Origin: Clostridiaceae bacterium
Lineage (GTDB): Bacteria > Bacillota > Clostridia > Oscillospirales > Butyricicoccaceae
Direction: 5' to 3'
DNA: 12,353 nt
Assembly (NCBI GenBank): GCA_016293155.1
Contig: JAEDEU010000046.1
Span: 1-12,353 of the forward strand
Shown one piece after another: positions 1 to 5,638 of this stretch (positions are counted from its first letter, which is position 1; each line of letters starts with the position of its first letter). Both the position numbers and the translations under genes were made by a program. The notes below the pieces were generated by a model that ran no database searches, was not told the DNA's origin, and was given only the letters and a program-made list of their open reading frames with translations.

Positions 1-80
1 CGGACTGTATGCAGGAGATCGAACGCATTCTCCGCGCGCTTCAGGCCGTTCTGGACGCAGAGGAAGCAGGCAGACCATAA
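1..80 (+). CDS. C-terminal end of an unidentified upstream protein (partial)
   Basis: An open frame enters from the left edge (codons starting at position 3) and stops at TAA 78-80. The visible 25 residues are an acidic, helix-like tail (MQEIERILRALQAVLDAEE followed by AGRP). The stop is 14 bases before the yhbY start, so the gene is probably in the same operon. In many Clostridia obgE precedes yhbY, but this tail is not recognisable to me as the end of Obg, so no function is assigned. It could also be a small helical protein. Confidence 0.55.
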   Translation, partial: DCMQEIERILRALQAVLDAEEAGRP

Positions 81-94
81 AAGGAGACAAGATT

Positions 95-397
95 ATGCTG
101 ACAAGCAAACAGAGAGCGCAGCTGCGCGCAATGGCAAACCCGCTGGAGGATGTTGTCCTCATCGGCAAGGAGGGTCTGACCGACGCGGTCATCGCGCAGG
201 TCGAGGAAGTGCTGGAAAAGCGCGAGCTGATTAAGATCAAGCTGCTGGAGACCTCGTTCCTCACGCCGAAAACCGTACAGCAGGCGCTGTGCGAGGAGCT
301 GGACGCGGAGCCGGTACAGTGCATCGGCACCAAGGTGGTCATCTACCGTCAGGCGCGCAATCCGAAAAACCGCAAGATCGAGCTGGGACGCGCATGA
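95..397 (+). CDS. yhbY: YhbY family ribosome-associated RNA-binding protein (CRM domain)
   Basis: This 100-aa protein has the length and pattern of the YhbY/YqeI family, a stand-alone CRM domain that binds pre-50S ribosomal RNA. Seen: an N-terminal helix MLTSKQRAQLRAMANPLEDV, the family loop GKEGLT at residues 24-29, a long helix followed by KIKLLET, and the closing strands AEPVQCIGTKVVIYR with a basic NPKNRKIEL tail. AAGGAG at 81-86 sits 8 bases before the ATG. The stop overlaps the nadD start (ATGA), implying translational coupling. The family role is a late step of large-subunit assembly; direct function here is inferred from homology. The order yhbY-nadD-yqeK-rsfS is the usual one in Bacillota and supports the call. 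Confidence 0.93.
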   Translation: MLTSKQRAQLRAMANPLEDVVLIGKEGLTDAVIAQVEEVLEKRELIKIKLLETSFLTPKTVQQALCEELDAEPVQCIGTKVVIYRQARNPKNRKIELGRA

Positions 398-1008
398 CGC
401 GGATCGGCATACTGGGCGGCACCTATAATCCGCCGCACATCGGGCATATGCACGCGGCGCAGTGCGCCCGTAAGGCGCTGAAGCTGGACAGGCTGTTGCT
501 CATTCCGGCGGGCATTCCGCCGCACAAGCAGCTGCCCGAAGGCTCTGCGACCACGGAGCAGCGCATTGCAATGACACGGCTCGCTGCACGCGATGTGCCG
601 GGCGCCGAGGTGCTCACCATCGAGGCGGAGCGCGCGGGCGCGAGCTATACCGTGGACACGCTGAGTCAGCTGACGGCGCAGCATCCGGACGCGAAGTTTT
701 TCCTCATCATGGGGACGGACATGCTGCTGAGCTTTGATCGCTGGCGGCAGCCGGAGCGCATTGCGGCGATGTGCACGCTGGCGGTGGTCGCCCGCTCCGA
801 GCGCGACCGCGCCGCCATCGCAGAAAAGGCATGGCAGCTCGGCAAGACCATGGACGCACAGATTGAAATCATAGACTGCGAGGCGCTGCCGATGTCCTCC
901 ACGGAGATCCGTGCATCCGAGGAAAACTGCCGGCGGATGACCGCACCGCAGGTGTTTGATTATATTAAAGAGAAAAAGCTGTACTTTCAGGGCGTGCCGC
1001 AGTGCTGA
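394..1008 (+). CDS. nadD: nicotinate (nicotinamide) mononucleotide adenylyltransferase NadD
   Basis: This 204-aa cytosolic enzyme transfers AMP from ATP to nicotinate mononucleotide, making deamido-NAD+ in NAD biosynthesis. Seen: N-terminal GILGGTYNPPHIGH (residues 5-18), holding the nucleotidyltransferase HxGH motif (H15-I16-G17-H18); PAGIPPHK at 38-45; LIMGTDML at 104-111; and the C-terminal SSTEIR signature at 168-173. Length matches the family (about 190-215). The same frame is open back to 289, but the ATG at 394 overlaps the yhbY stop (ATGA) and begins exactly at the conserved strand, so it is chosen. No clear Shine-Dalgarno is visible, fitting translational coupling to yhbY. The next gene follows after 32 bases. 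Confidence 0.96.
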   Translation: MTRIGILGGTYNPPHIGHMHAAQCARKALKLDRLLLIPAGIPPHKQLPEGSATTEQRIAMTRLAARDVPGAEVLTIEAERAGASYTVDTLSQLTAQHPDAKFFLIMGTDMLLSFDRWRQPERIAAMCTLAVVARSERDRAAIAEKAWQLGKTMDAQIEIIDCEALPMSSTEIRASEENCRRMTAPQVFDYIKEKKLYFQGVPQC

Positions 1009-1040
1009 CACACCCATCACGACGCAGGGAGGTTAAGATT

Positions 1041-1616
1041 ATGTTGTATACCGATGAACAGCGCGAACACATTCTCGCCCGACTGAGCGGTTATCGCCTC
1101 AAGCATACGCTGGGCTGCGAGAAGGCAGCGCGCAAGCTTGCGAAAAAATACGGTGCAGACCCGGAAAAGTGTGCATTTGCTGCAATTCTGCACGACATTA
1201 CGAAGCAATTTTCTCGTGAGGAACAGTTGAACTTGTGCACACAATACGGTATAATACCCAATAGTGTAGAGCAGGTGGAGTGGAAAATGCTCCACGGAAA
1301 GACCGCCGCCGCGATTGCACGCGCGGAATACGGCGCGCCGGAGGATGTCTGCGATGCGATTGCGTGCCATACCACCGGACGGGCAGACATGACGCTGATC
1401 GACAAGATCATCTATCTGGCGGACTACATAGAGGAAACCAGAGACTTTGAAGGCGTTAAGACCGCGCGCAAGCTGGCAAACTCCGATCTGGACAAGGCGC
1501 TGATGTACTGCTTTGATTCCTCTCTGCGCGATCTGCTGCACCGCAAAAAGCTCATTCATCTGGATACCATTGCCGCACGCAACAGCGTGATTGAAGCCCT
1601 GCAGCAGCTCAAGTGA
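1041..1616 (+). CDS. yqeK: YqeK-type HD-domain hydrolase, bis(5'-nucleosyl)-tetraphosphatase (symmetrical)
   Basis: This 191-aa HD-domain metallohydrolase belongs to the YqeK family, which cleaves diadenosine tetraphosphate (Ap4A) symmetrically to two ADP in Bacillota. Seen metal-site residues: H22 (RLKHTLG), H51-D52 (AILHDITK), H85 (MLHGKTA), H110 (IACHTTGRADMTLIDKIIYLADYI is the family core, with D128). GGGAGG at 1027-1032 lies 8 bases before the ATG at 1041. A GTG at 1002 in the same frame lacks a ribosome binding site and overlaps nadD, so it is rejected. A promoter-like element sits inside the gene at 1227-1255. The neighbour leuS encodes an aminoacyl-tRNA synthetase; that class of enzymes is a source of Ap4A, a suggestive but unproven link. 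Confidence 0.93.
   Translation: MLYTDEQREHILARLSGYRLKHTLGCEKAARKLAKKYGADPEKCAFAAILHDITKQFSREEQLNLCTQYGIIPNSVEQVEWKMLHGKTAAAIARAEYGAPEDVCDAIACHTTGRADMTLIDKIIYLADYIEETRDFEGVKTARKLANSDLDKALMYCFDSSLRDLLHRKKLIHLDTIAARNSVIEALQQLK
1227..1255 (+). promoter_or_regulatory. candidate internal sigma-A-like promoter inside yqeK
   Basis: TTGAAC at 1227-1232 and a perfect TATAAT at 1250-1255 are separated by 17 bases, within a locally AT-richer part of the yqeK coding sequence. It could boost rsfS and leuS independently of the upstream operon promoter. The -35 matches only four of six consensus positions, and the codons also fit the protein, so chance is possible. Confidence 0.4.
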
Positions 1617-1653
1617 GCGCGATTTATCCATTTTACGACAAGGAGTCAAGACT

Positions 1654-2010
1654 ATGGCTGAAGCAATTACCAAATATGTAAAGGTTGCCGCCGACTGCAT
1701 GGACAACAAGAAGGCACGCGACATTCGCGTGCTCAAGGTTGCCGAAATCACCACCCTTGCGGAGTATTTTGTCATCTGCACGGCAAACTCTACCACGCAG
1801 GTCAAGGCAATCTCCAACGAGATCGAATTTAAGCTCAAGACCGAGCACGACGTCGTTCCGCACCACATTGAGGGACATGATTCCGCGAGCTGGATCCTGC
1901 TGGACTACGGCTTTATGCTGGTTCATGTGTTCCTTGAGGAGGCGCGCGATTTCTACGGCCTGGAAAAGCTGTGGAAGGACGCCATTCCGGTCGAGGTCGA
2001 AGAGCTGTAA
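1654..2010 (+). CDS. rsfS: ribosomal silencing factor RsfS (RsfA/Iojap/DUF143)
   Basis: This 118-aa protein matches the RsfS family, which binds L14 (uL14) on the 50S subunit, blocks joining with 30S and lowers translation during starvation. Seen: KVAADCMDNKKARDIRVL near residues 8-25, the family hallmark TLAEYFVICTANSTTQVKAI at about 33-52, HIEGHDSASWILLDYG (about 70-85) and the C-terminal FLEEARDFYGLEKLW. Length is typical. AAGGAG at 1640-1645 is 8 bases before the ATG at 1654. The frame extends upstream to 1591 inside yqeK, but without a ribosome binding site there. It lies 37 bases after yqeK and 35 before leuS, in one operon. Confidence 0.95.
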   Translation: MAEAITKYVKVAADCMDNKKARDIRVLKVAEITTLAEYFVICTANSTTQVKAISNEIEFKLKTEHDVVPHHIEGHDSASWILLDYGFMLVHVFLEEARDFYGLEKLWKDAIPVEVEEL

Positions 2011-2045
2011 TCAAATAGAAAATTATAAAACAGGGGGCACCACCT

Positions 2046-4571
2046 TTGGAAAAATACGATTTTAAACGCATTGAGAAAAAATGGCAGGATGTCTGGGAGG
2101 AAAAGCAGGCATTTGCCGCAGGCACCGACTACACCAAGCCGAAGTTTTACGCGCTGGTTGAGTTCCCGTATCCGTCCGGCGCAGGTCTGCACGTAGGACA
2201 TCCGCGTTCCTACACCGCGCTGGATATCATCGCCCGCAAGCGCAGAATGCAGGGCTACAACGTCCTGTATCCGATGGGCTGGGACGCATTCGGTCTGCCG
2301 ACCGAGAACTTTGCCATCAAGAACCACGTGCATCCGCGCGAGGTCACCAAGCAGAATGTCGCACGCTTCAAGAGCCAGCTCAAGAGCCTGGGTCTGTCCT
2401 TCGACTGGAACCGTGAGATCAACACCACCGATCCGGCTTACTTCAAGTGGACCCAGTGGATCTTCTTACAGCTGTTCAAGAAGGGTCTGGCATACAAGAA
2501 GGAAATGGCAGTCAACTGGTGCACGAGCTGTAAGTGCGTGCTGGCAAACGAGGAGGTTGTCAACGGCGTATGTGAGCGCTGCGGCAGCGAGGTCGTCCGC
2601 CGCAACAAGAGCCAGTGGATGCTCAAGATCACCGAGTATGCCGAGCGCCTGATCGACGATCTGGATCAGGTCGATTACATCGAGCGCGTCAAGGCACAGC
2701 AGAAGCACTGGATCGGCCGCTCGACCGGCGCAGAGGTGGACTTTACCACCACCGAGGGCGATACGCTGACCATTTACACCACCCGTCCGGATACCCTGTT
2801 CGGCGCTACCTACATGGTTATCTCCCCGGAGCACCCGATGATTGAAAAGTGGGCGGACAAGCTCGCAAACATCGACGCAGTCCGCGCCTACCGCGAGGAG
2901 GCTGCACGCAAGTCCGACTTCGAGCGCACCGAGCTGGTCAAGGACAAGACCGGCGTCAAGCTGGACGGCGTCCGCGCAATCAATCCGGTCAACAACACCG
3001 AGATCCCGATCTTCGTTTCCGACTACGTCCTGATGAGCTACGGCACCGGCGCCATCATGGCAGTACCGGCACACGATGACCGCGACTGGGATTTTGCAAA
3101 GAAGTTCGACCTGCCGATCATCGAGGTCGTCAAGGGCGGCAACGTACAGGAGGCAGCCTTCACGGACTGCGCAACCGGCGTTATGGTCAACTCCGGCTTC
3201 ATGGACGGCATGAGCGTCGAGGAGGCAAAGAAGGCAATCGTCGCATTCCTGACCGAAAAGGGCGTAGGTCATCAGAAGGTCAACTACAAGCTGCGCGACT
3301 GGGTATTCTCCCGTCAGCGCTACTGGGGCGAGCCGATTCCGCTGGTCAAGTGCGAAAAGTGCGGCTGGGTTCCGCTGCCGGAGGATCAGCTCCCGCTGGA
3401 GCTGCCGGATGTCGAGTCCTACGAGCCGACCGAGAACGGCGAATCCCCGCTGGCAAAGATGACCGACTGGGTCAATACCACCTGTCCGTGCTGCGGCGGC
3501 CCTGCTCAGCGCGAGACCGATACCATGCCGCAGTGGGCAGGCTCCTCCTGGTACTTCCTGCGCTACATGGACCCGCACAACAACGATGCACTCGCTTCCA
3601 AGGAAGCACTGGAATACTGGGGTCAGGTGGACTGGTACAACGGCGGCATGGAGCACACCACCCTGCACGTGCTGTACTCCCGCTTCTGGCATAAGTTCCT
3701 GTACGATATCGGCGTGGTTCCGTACGCTGAGCCGTACAAGAAGCGCACCAGCCACGGCATGATTCTGGGTCTGAACCCGCACAGCTTCGTCAACCTGTCG
3801 TCGGACGAGCAGAAGCCTCTGGTCGCACAGTACGGCAGCGAGCAGGAAGCACAGAAGGCTCTGGTCGCACAGTACGGCGAGATGGCAAACCATCCGGTCG
3901 TCAAGATGTCCAAGTCTCTGGGCAACGTCATCAATCCGGACGAGACCATCGACGAGTACGGCGCGGACACCATGCGCCTGTATGAGATGTTCATCGGCGA
4001 CTTTGAGAAGGCTGCTGCATGGTCTCAGAAGGCAATCAAGGGCTGCAAGCGCTTCCTTGACCGCATCTGGGCACTGGCGGAAAAGATTGAGGACGGCGAC
4101 GCGTTCAGCGCGAAGAATGAGGTTGCCATGCACCGCACCATCAAGAAGGTCACCGAGGACATTGAGGGTCTGAAGATGAACACGGCAATTGCGGCGATGA
4201 TGACCCTGCTCAACACCCTGTATGACAACGGCTGCAACAAGGCGGAGTACAAGGCGCTGCTGAACATGCTCAACCCGTTCGCTCCGCACATCACCGAGGA
4301 GCTGTGGCAGATGATGGGCGAGACCGATCTGCTCAGCCTGCACGCTTGGCCGGAGTACGAGGAGGCAAAGACCGTCGAGTCCACCATCGAGCTGCCGGTA
4401 CAGATCAACGGCAAGGTCAAGAGCATCGTCGCTCTGCCGATGGACTGCCCGAAGGAGCAGGCGCTGGAGATCGCTATGGCGGACGCAAAGGTCATCGCGG
4501 CAATCGGCGATAAGAAGGTCTTTAAGCAGATTGTCGTCCCGAACAAGATCATCAATCTGGTCGTTAAGTAA
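2046..4571 (+). CDS. leuS: leucyl-tRNA synthetase (class Ia)
   Basis: This 841-aa cytosolic enzyme charges tRNA-Leu. Seen: HIGH motif as HVGH (49-52) in YPSGAGLHVGH; a zinc-type knot C159/C162...C176/C179; the CP1 editing domain with TTRPDTLF at 245-252 and AHDDRD at 342-347 (D344 and D347 match the editing aspartates of E. coli LeuRS); a second Cys set C436/C439 with C480/C483; and KMSKS at 620-624. The start is TTG at 2046, chosen because AGGGGG at 2032-2037 is 8 bases upstream and MEKYDFKRIEKKWQ is the conserved beginning. Unusual: between GMILGL and VVKMSKS there is an insert of about 45 residues with a duplicated KxLVAQYG unit (see findings). Base and codon use is strongly biased, as expected for a highly expressed gene. 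No good terminator follows directly. Confidence 0.98.
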   Translation: MEKYDFKRIEKKWQDVWEEKQAFAAGTDYTKPKFYALVEFPYPSGAGLHVGHPRSYTALDIIARKRRMQGYNVLYPMGWDAFGLPTENFAIKNHVHPREVTKQNVARFKSQLKSLGLSFDWNREINTTDPAYFKWTQWIFLQLFKKGLAYKKEMAVNWCTSCKCVLANEEVVNGVCERCGSEVVRRNKSQWMLKITEYAERLIDDLDQVDYIERVKAQQKHWIGRSTGAEVDFTTTEGDTLTIYTTRPDTLFGATYMVISPEHPMIEKWADKLANIDAVRAYREEAARKSDFERTELVKDKTGVKLDGVRAINPVNNTEIPIFVSDYVLMSYGTGAIMAVPAHDDRDWDFAKKFDLPIIEVVKGGNVQEAAFTDCATGVMVNSGFMDGMSVEEAKKAIVAFLTEKGVGHQKVNYKLRDWVFSRQRYWGEPIPLVKCEKCGWVPLPEDQLPLELPDVESYEPTENGESPLAKMTDWVNTTCPCCGGPAQRETDTMPQWAGSSWYFLRYMDPHNNDALASKEALEYWGQVDWYNGGMEHTTLHVLYSRFWHKFLYDIGVVPYAEPYKKRTSHGMILGLNPHSFVNLSSDEQKPLVAQYGSEQEAQKALVAQYGEMANHPVVKMSKSLGNVINPDETIDEYGADTMRLYEMFIGDFEKAAAWSQKAIKGCKRFLDRIWALAEKIEDGDAFSAKNEVAMHRTIKKVTEDIEGLKMNTAIAAMMTLLNTLYDNGCNKAEYKALLNMLNPFAPHITEELWQMMGETDLLSLHAWPEYEEAKTVESTIELPVQINGKVKSIVALPMDCPKEQALEIAMADAKVIAAIGDKKVFKQIVVPNKIINLVVK
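3810..3878 (+). repeat. 42-base near-tandem duplication inside leuS
   Basis: The 27 bases at 3810-3836 recur at 3852-3878 with a single mismatch (P591 in the first copy, A605 in the second). The 42-base period is 14 codons, so the reading frame is kept. The encoded repeat is QK(P/A)LVAQYG at residues 589-597 and 603-611, just before the KMSKS loop. Confidence 0.85.
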
Positions 4572-4581
4572 ACTCGCTTGA

Positions 4582-4647
4582 CTGTATGCCGGAAAAAACG
4601 CAGTTTTTCTGCAAAAGTAAAAAAATATGCTTGACACCGGCATACAG
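4582..4647. repeat. inverted repeat flanking/overlapping the rpsU promoter
   Basis: CTGTATGCCGG at 4582-4592 is the exact reverse complement of CCGGCATACAG at 4637-4647, with 44 bases between. The right arm fills the spacer immediately after the -35 box of the rpsU promoter. A smaller hairpin, GCAG-TTTTT-CTGC (4600-4612), is nested inside. It may be a split operator, or a long stem in leuS read-through RNA; it lacks the T-run of a standard terminator. Confidence 0.6.
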
Positions 4648-4659
4648 AAAAGATATAAT
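4631..4659 (+). promoter_or_regulatory. rpsU promoter (consensus housekeeping sigma)
   Basis: A perfect TTGACA (4631-4636) and a perfect TATAAT (4654-4659) are separated by 17 bases. The predicted transcript start is near 4666, about 63 bases before the rpsU ATG. It faces rpsU and lies in the leuS-rpsU gap. Confidence 0.9.
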
Positions 4660-4662
4660 ATT

Positions 4663-4710
4663 CCTACACGGCAATTTTGCTGTAGGTCCTTAAAAGCGTA
4701 ACTGATACGC
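4663..4710 (+). promoter_or_regulatory. structured rpsU 5' leader (two hairpins)
   Basis: CCTACA (4663-4668) pairs with TGTAGG (4681-4686), and inside it GCAA (4671-4674) pairs with TTGC (4677-4680), leaving a CG bulge. A second hairpin, GCGTA-ACTGA-TACGC (4696-4710), ends right before the ribosome binding site GGAGGGAGG (4713-4721). Such placement would suit control of S21 translation, but I do not recognise a known leader family, and the exact transcript start decides whether the first stem is complete. Confidence 0.45.
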
Positions 4711-4728
4711 GCGGAGGGAGGGAAAACA

Positions 4729-4908
4729 ATGTCGGAAGTCCGCATCAAGGAAAACGAATCTCTGGACAGCGCACTGAGAAGATTTAAGAGATCGTGCGCA
4801 AAGGCGGGTGTGCTTTCCGAGCTCCGCAAGCGCGAGCATTATGAGAGCCCGAGCGTTAAGCGCCGCAAGAAGTCGGAGGCTGCACGCGCAAAGAGAAAAA
4901 AGTATTGA
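4729..4908 (+). CDS. rpsU: 30S ribosomal protein S21 (bS21)
   Basis: This 59-aa basic protein begins MSEVRIKENESLDSALRRFK and continues with CAKAGVLSELRKREHYE and a lysine/arginine tail ending KRKKY. It is a full-length match to bS21, a small-subunit protein near the 3' end of 16S rRNA that assists initiation. GGAGGGAGG at 4713-4721 precedes the ATG. It is a monocistronic unit: its own consensus promoter (4631-4659), a structured leader, and a strong terminator 16 bases after the stop. The yqeY gene that often follows rpsU in Bacillota is absent here. Confidence 0.97.
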   Translation: MSEVRIKENESLDSALRRFKRSCAKAGVLSELRKREHYESPSVKRRKKSEAARAKRKKY

Positions 4909-4923
4909 TTTGATTCCGAATCG

Positions 4924-4958
4924 ACGCCGAAGTGAGTCCGCTCACTTCGGCGTTTTCT
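4924..4958 (+). terminator. rho-independent terminator of rpsU
   Basis: A perfect 13-bp stem (ACGCCGAAGTGAG at 4924-4936, CTCACTTCGGCGT at 4941-4953) with loop TCCG is followed by TTTCT (4954-4958). Confidence 0.92.
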
Positions 4959-4960
4959 CA

Positions 4961-5146
4961 ATTTTGCAGGAATAAGGCGCGGCAGAGTGCGCATACTATT
5001 GTCGGACAAGACGAGGAGCACAAACAGAGGCGCACAATGGCGTGCGCCGCACTGCGGCAGAAGAAAGAAACCAAACGATCTCCTGCAGGAAGCCGCCGCA
5101 GACGAAAACGCCGCATTCCGGATGGACGGAGCGCGGCGTTTTCCGA
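4961..5146. other. gene-less structured spacer
   Basis: No convincing gene was found between the rpsU terminator and the next promoter. An arginine-rich 45-codon frame from ATG 5037 to the stop at 5172-5174 has no family resemblance and overlaps a hairpin and the next promoter. The stretch is rich in short inverted repeats: GGCGCA/TGCGCC (5029-5048), GCCGC/GCGGC (5046-5058) and the palindrome TCCTGCAGGA (5081-5090). It ends in a terminator-like hairpin. It may be a non-coding RNA or the remnant of a lost gene; no clear promoter was seen at its left end. Confidence 0.35.
5105..5142. terminator. terminator-like hairpin, possibly bidirectional
   Basis: AAAACGCCGC (5105-5114) is the exact reverse complement of GCGGCGTTTT (5133-5142). 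TCCG (5117-5120) and CGGA (5127-5130) extend it inside the loop. Both strands end in four Ts, so it could act in either direction. No gene directly upstream explains it. Confidence 0.55.
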
Positions 5147-5175
5147 TTTACAGGGGACGCAGAATGTGGTATGAT
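5147..5175 (+). promoter_or_regulatory. promoter of the 78-aa membrane protein gene
   Basis: TTTACA (5147-5152), 17 bases, then TATGAT (5170-5175) with an extended -10 TGG at 5167-5169. It lies 27 bases upstream of the ATG at 5203, with the ribosome binding site GGGAGGG (5190-5196) between. Confidence 0.72.
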
Positions 5176-5202
5176 AGCAGTAACAATAAGGGAGGGATCG
5201 TT

Positions 5203-5439
5203 ATGAGCAAACTGGATCGGTTTTTCCGCGACATGGCGTTTTTGTGCATGGGTATTATCATTGGATTTCTGTGTGCGCCGGTGCGCAAGGGCATCAATAT
5301 CACGATTGCCAGCAACAATACCGGCAGGGACGCGCTCCGGCTCGCAGGACTGGAGGACGCGGAGAACGACGAGGCGGATGCGGACTTTGAGTATGACGAT
5401 GAGGACGATCTCCCGCCCGCGGAAATTACAGTGGAATAA
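5203..5439 (+). CDS. small single-pass membrane protein, YtxH-like, acidic tail
   Basis: This 78-aa protein starts MSKLDRFFRDMAFLCMGIII. One hydrophobic segment spans about residues 12-27, and its pattern G-I-I-I-G-F-L-C-A-P-V-R-K-G resembles the GxxxGxLxAPxxG signature of YtxH-type proteins. The rest is hydrophilic, ending in a strongly acidic stretch (residues about 51-72, many D/E). The frame extends upstream, but ATG 5203 has GGGAGGG at 5190-5196 and its own promoter at 5147-5175. Function is unknown; YtxH-like proteins are small envelope/stress proteins of uncertain role. It probably forms its own unit, because a hairpin follows and the topoisomerase genes have a separate promoter. The family assignment is tentative. 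Confidence 0.8.
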   Translation: MSKLDRFFRDMAFLCMGIIIGFLCAPVRKGINITIASNNTGRDALRLAGLEDAENDEADADFEYDDEDDLPPAEITVE

Positions 5440-5446
5440 CCGGTGA

Positions 5447-5479
5447 AAGCGCCCGTCCGGCAGGATGCGGCGTTTTCTT
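5447..5479 (+). terminator. probable terminator after the 78-aa gene
   Basis: AAGCGCC (5447-5453) pairs with GGCGTTT (5469-5475; one G-T pair), and an inner GTCC/GGAT stem (5455-5458, 5463-5466) encloses GGCA. A short T-tract (TTTTCTT, 5473-5479) follows. The stem is imperfect, so confidence is moderate. Confidence 0.5.
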
Positions 5480-5559
5480 GTGCCCGGAAAAAACCGAAAA
5501 GCAGGGTGTTTTTCGCCGTTATTTTACAATTTATACACGGAATCCTGCGCATAGAGCAT

Positions 5560-5588
5560 TTGACTTTCGGGAAAAAGTAGGCTATAAT
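5560..5588 (+). promoter_or_regulatory. promoter of the topoisomerase-kinase unit
   Basis: TTGACT (5560-5565) and a perfect TATAAT (5583-5588) are separated by 17 bases. The predicted start is near 5595, leaving a leader of about 45 bases before the ATG at 5639. No other promoter of comparable quality was noticed before the kinase gene at 9876, so this one may drive all three genes. Confidence 0.88.
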
Positions 5589-5638
5589 AACGCCCGTTAT
5601 CAGAAATCGGAAAGTTACCTTTACGGGAGAGTTTGTGA

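Noticed and set aside
2466..4829. Very long minus-strand open frame opposite leuS and rpsU (787 codons)
   Set aside because: It mirrors the GC-rich codon bias of leuS, whose motifs are unambiguous on the plus strand; it has no ribosome binding site or family resemblance.
4932..5174. Arginine-rich plus-strand open frame between rpsU and the 78-aa gene
   Set aside because: Its start lies inside the rpsU terminator stem, it runs through another hairpin and a promoter, and its composition looks like translated spacer.
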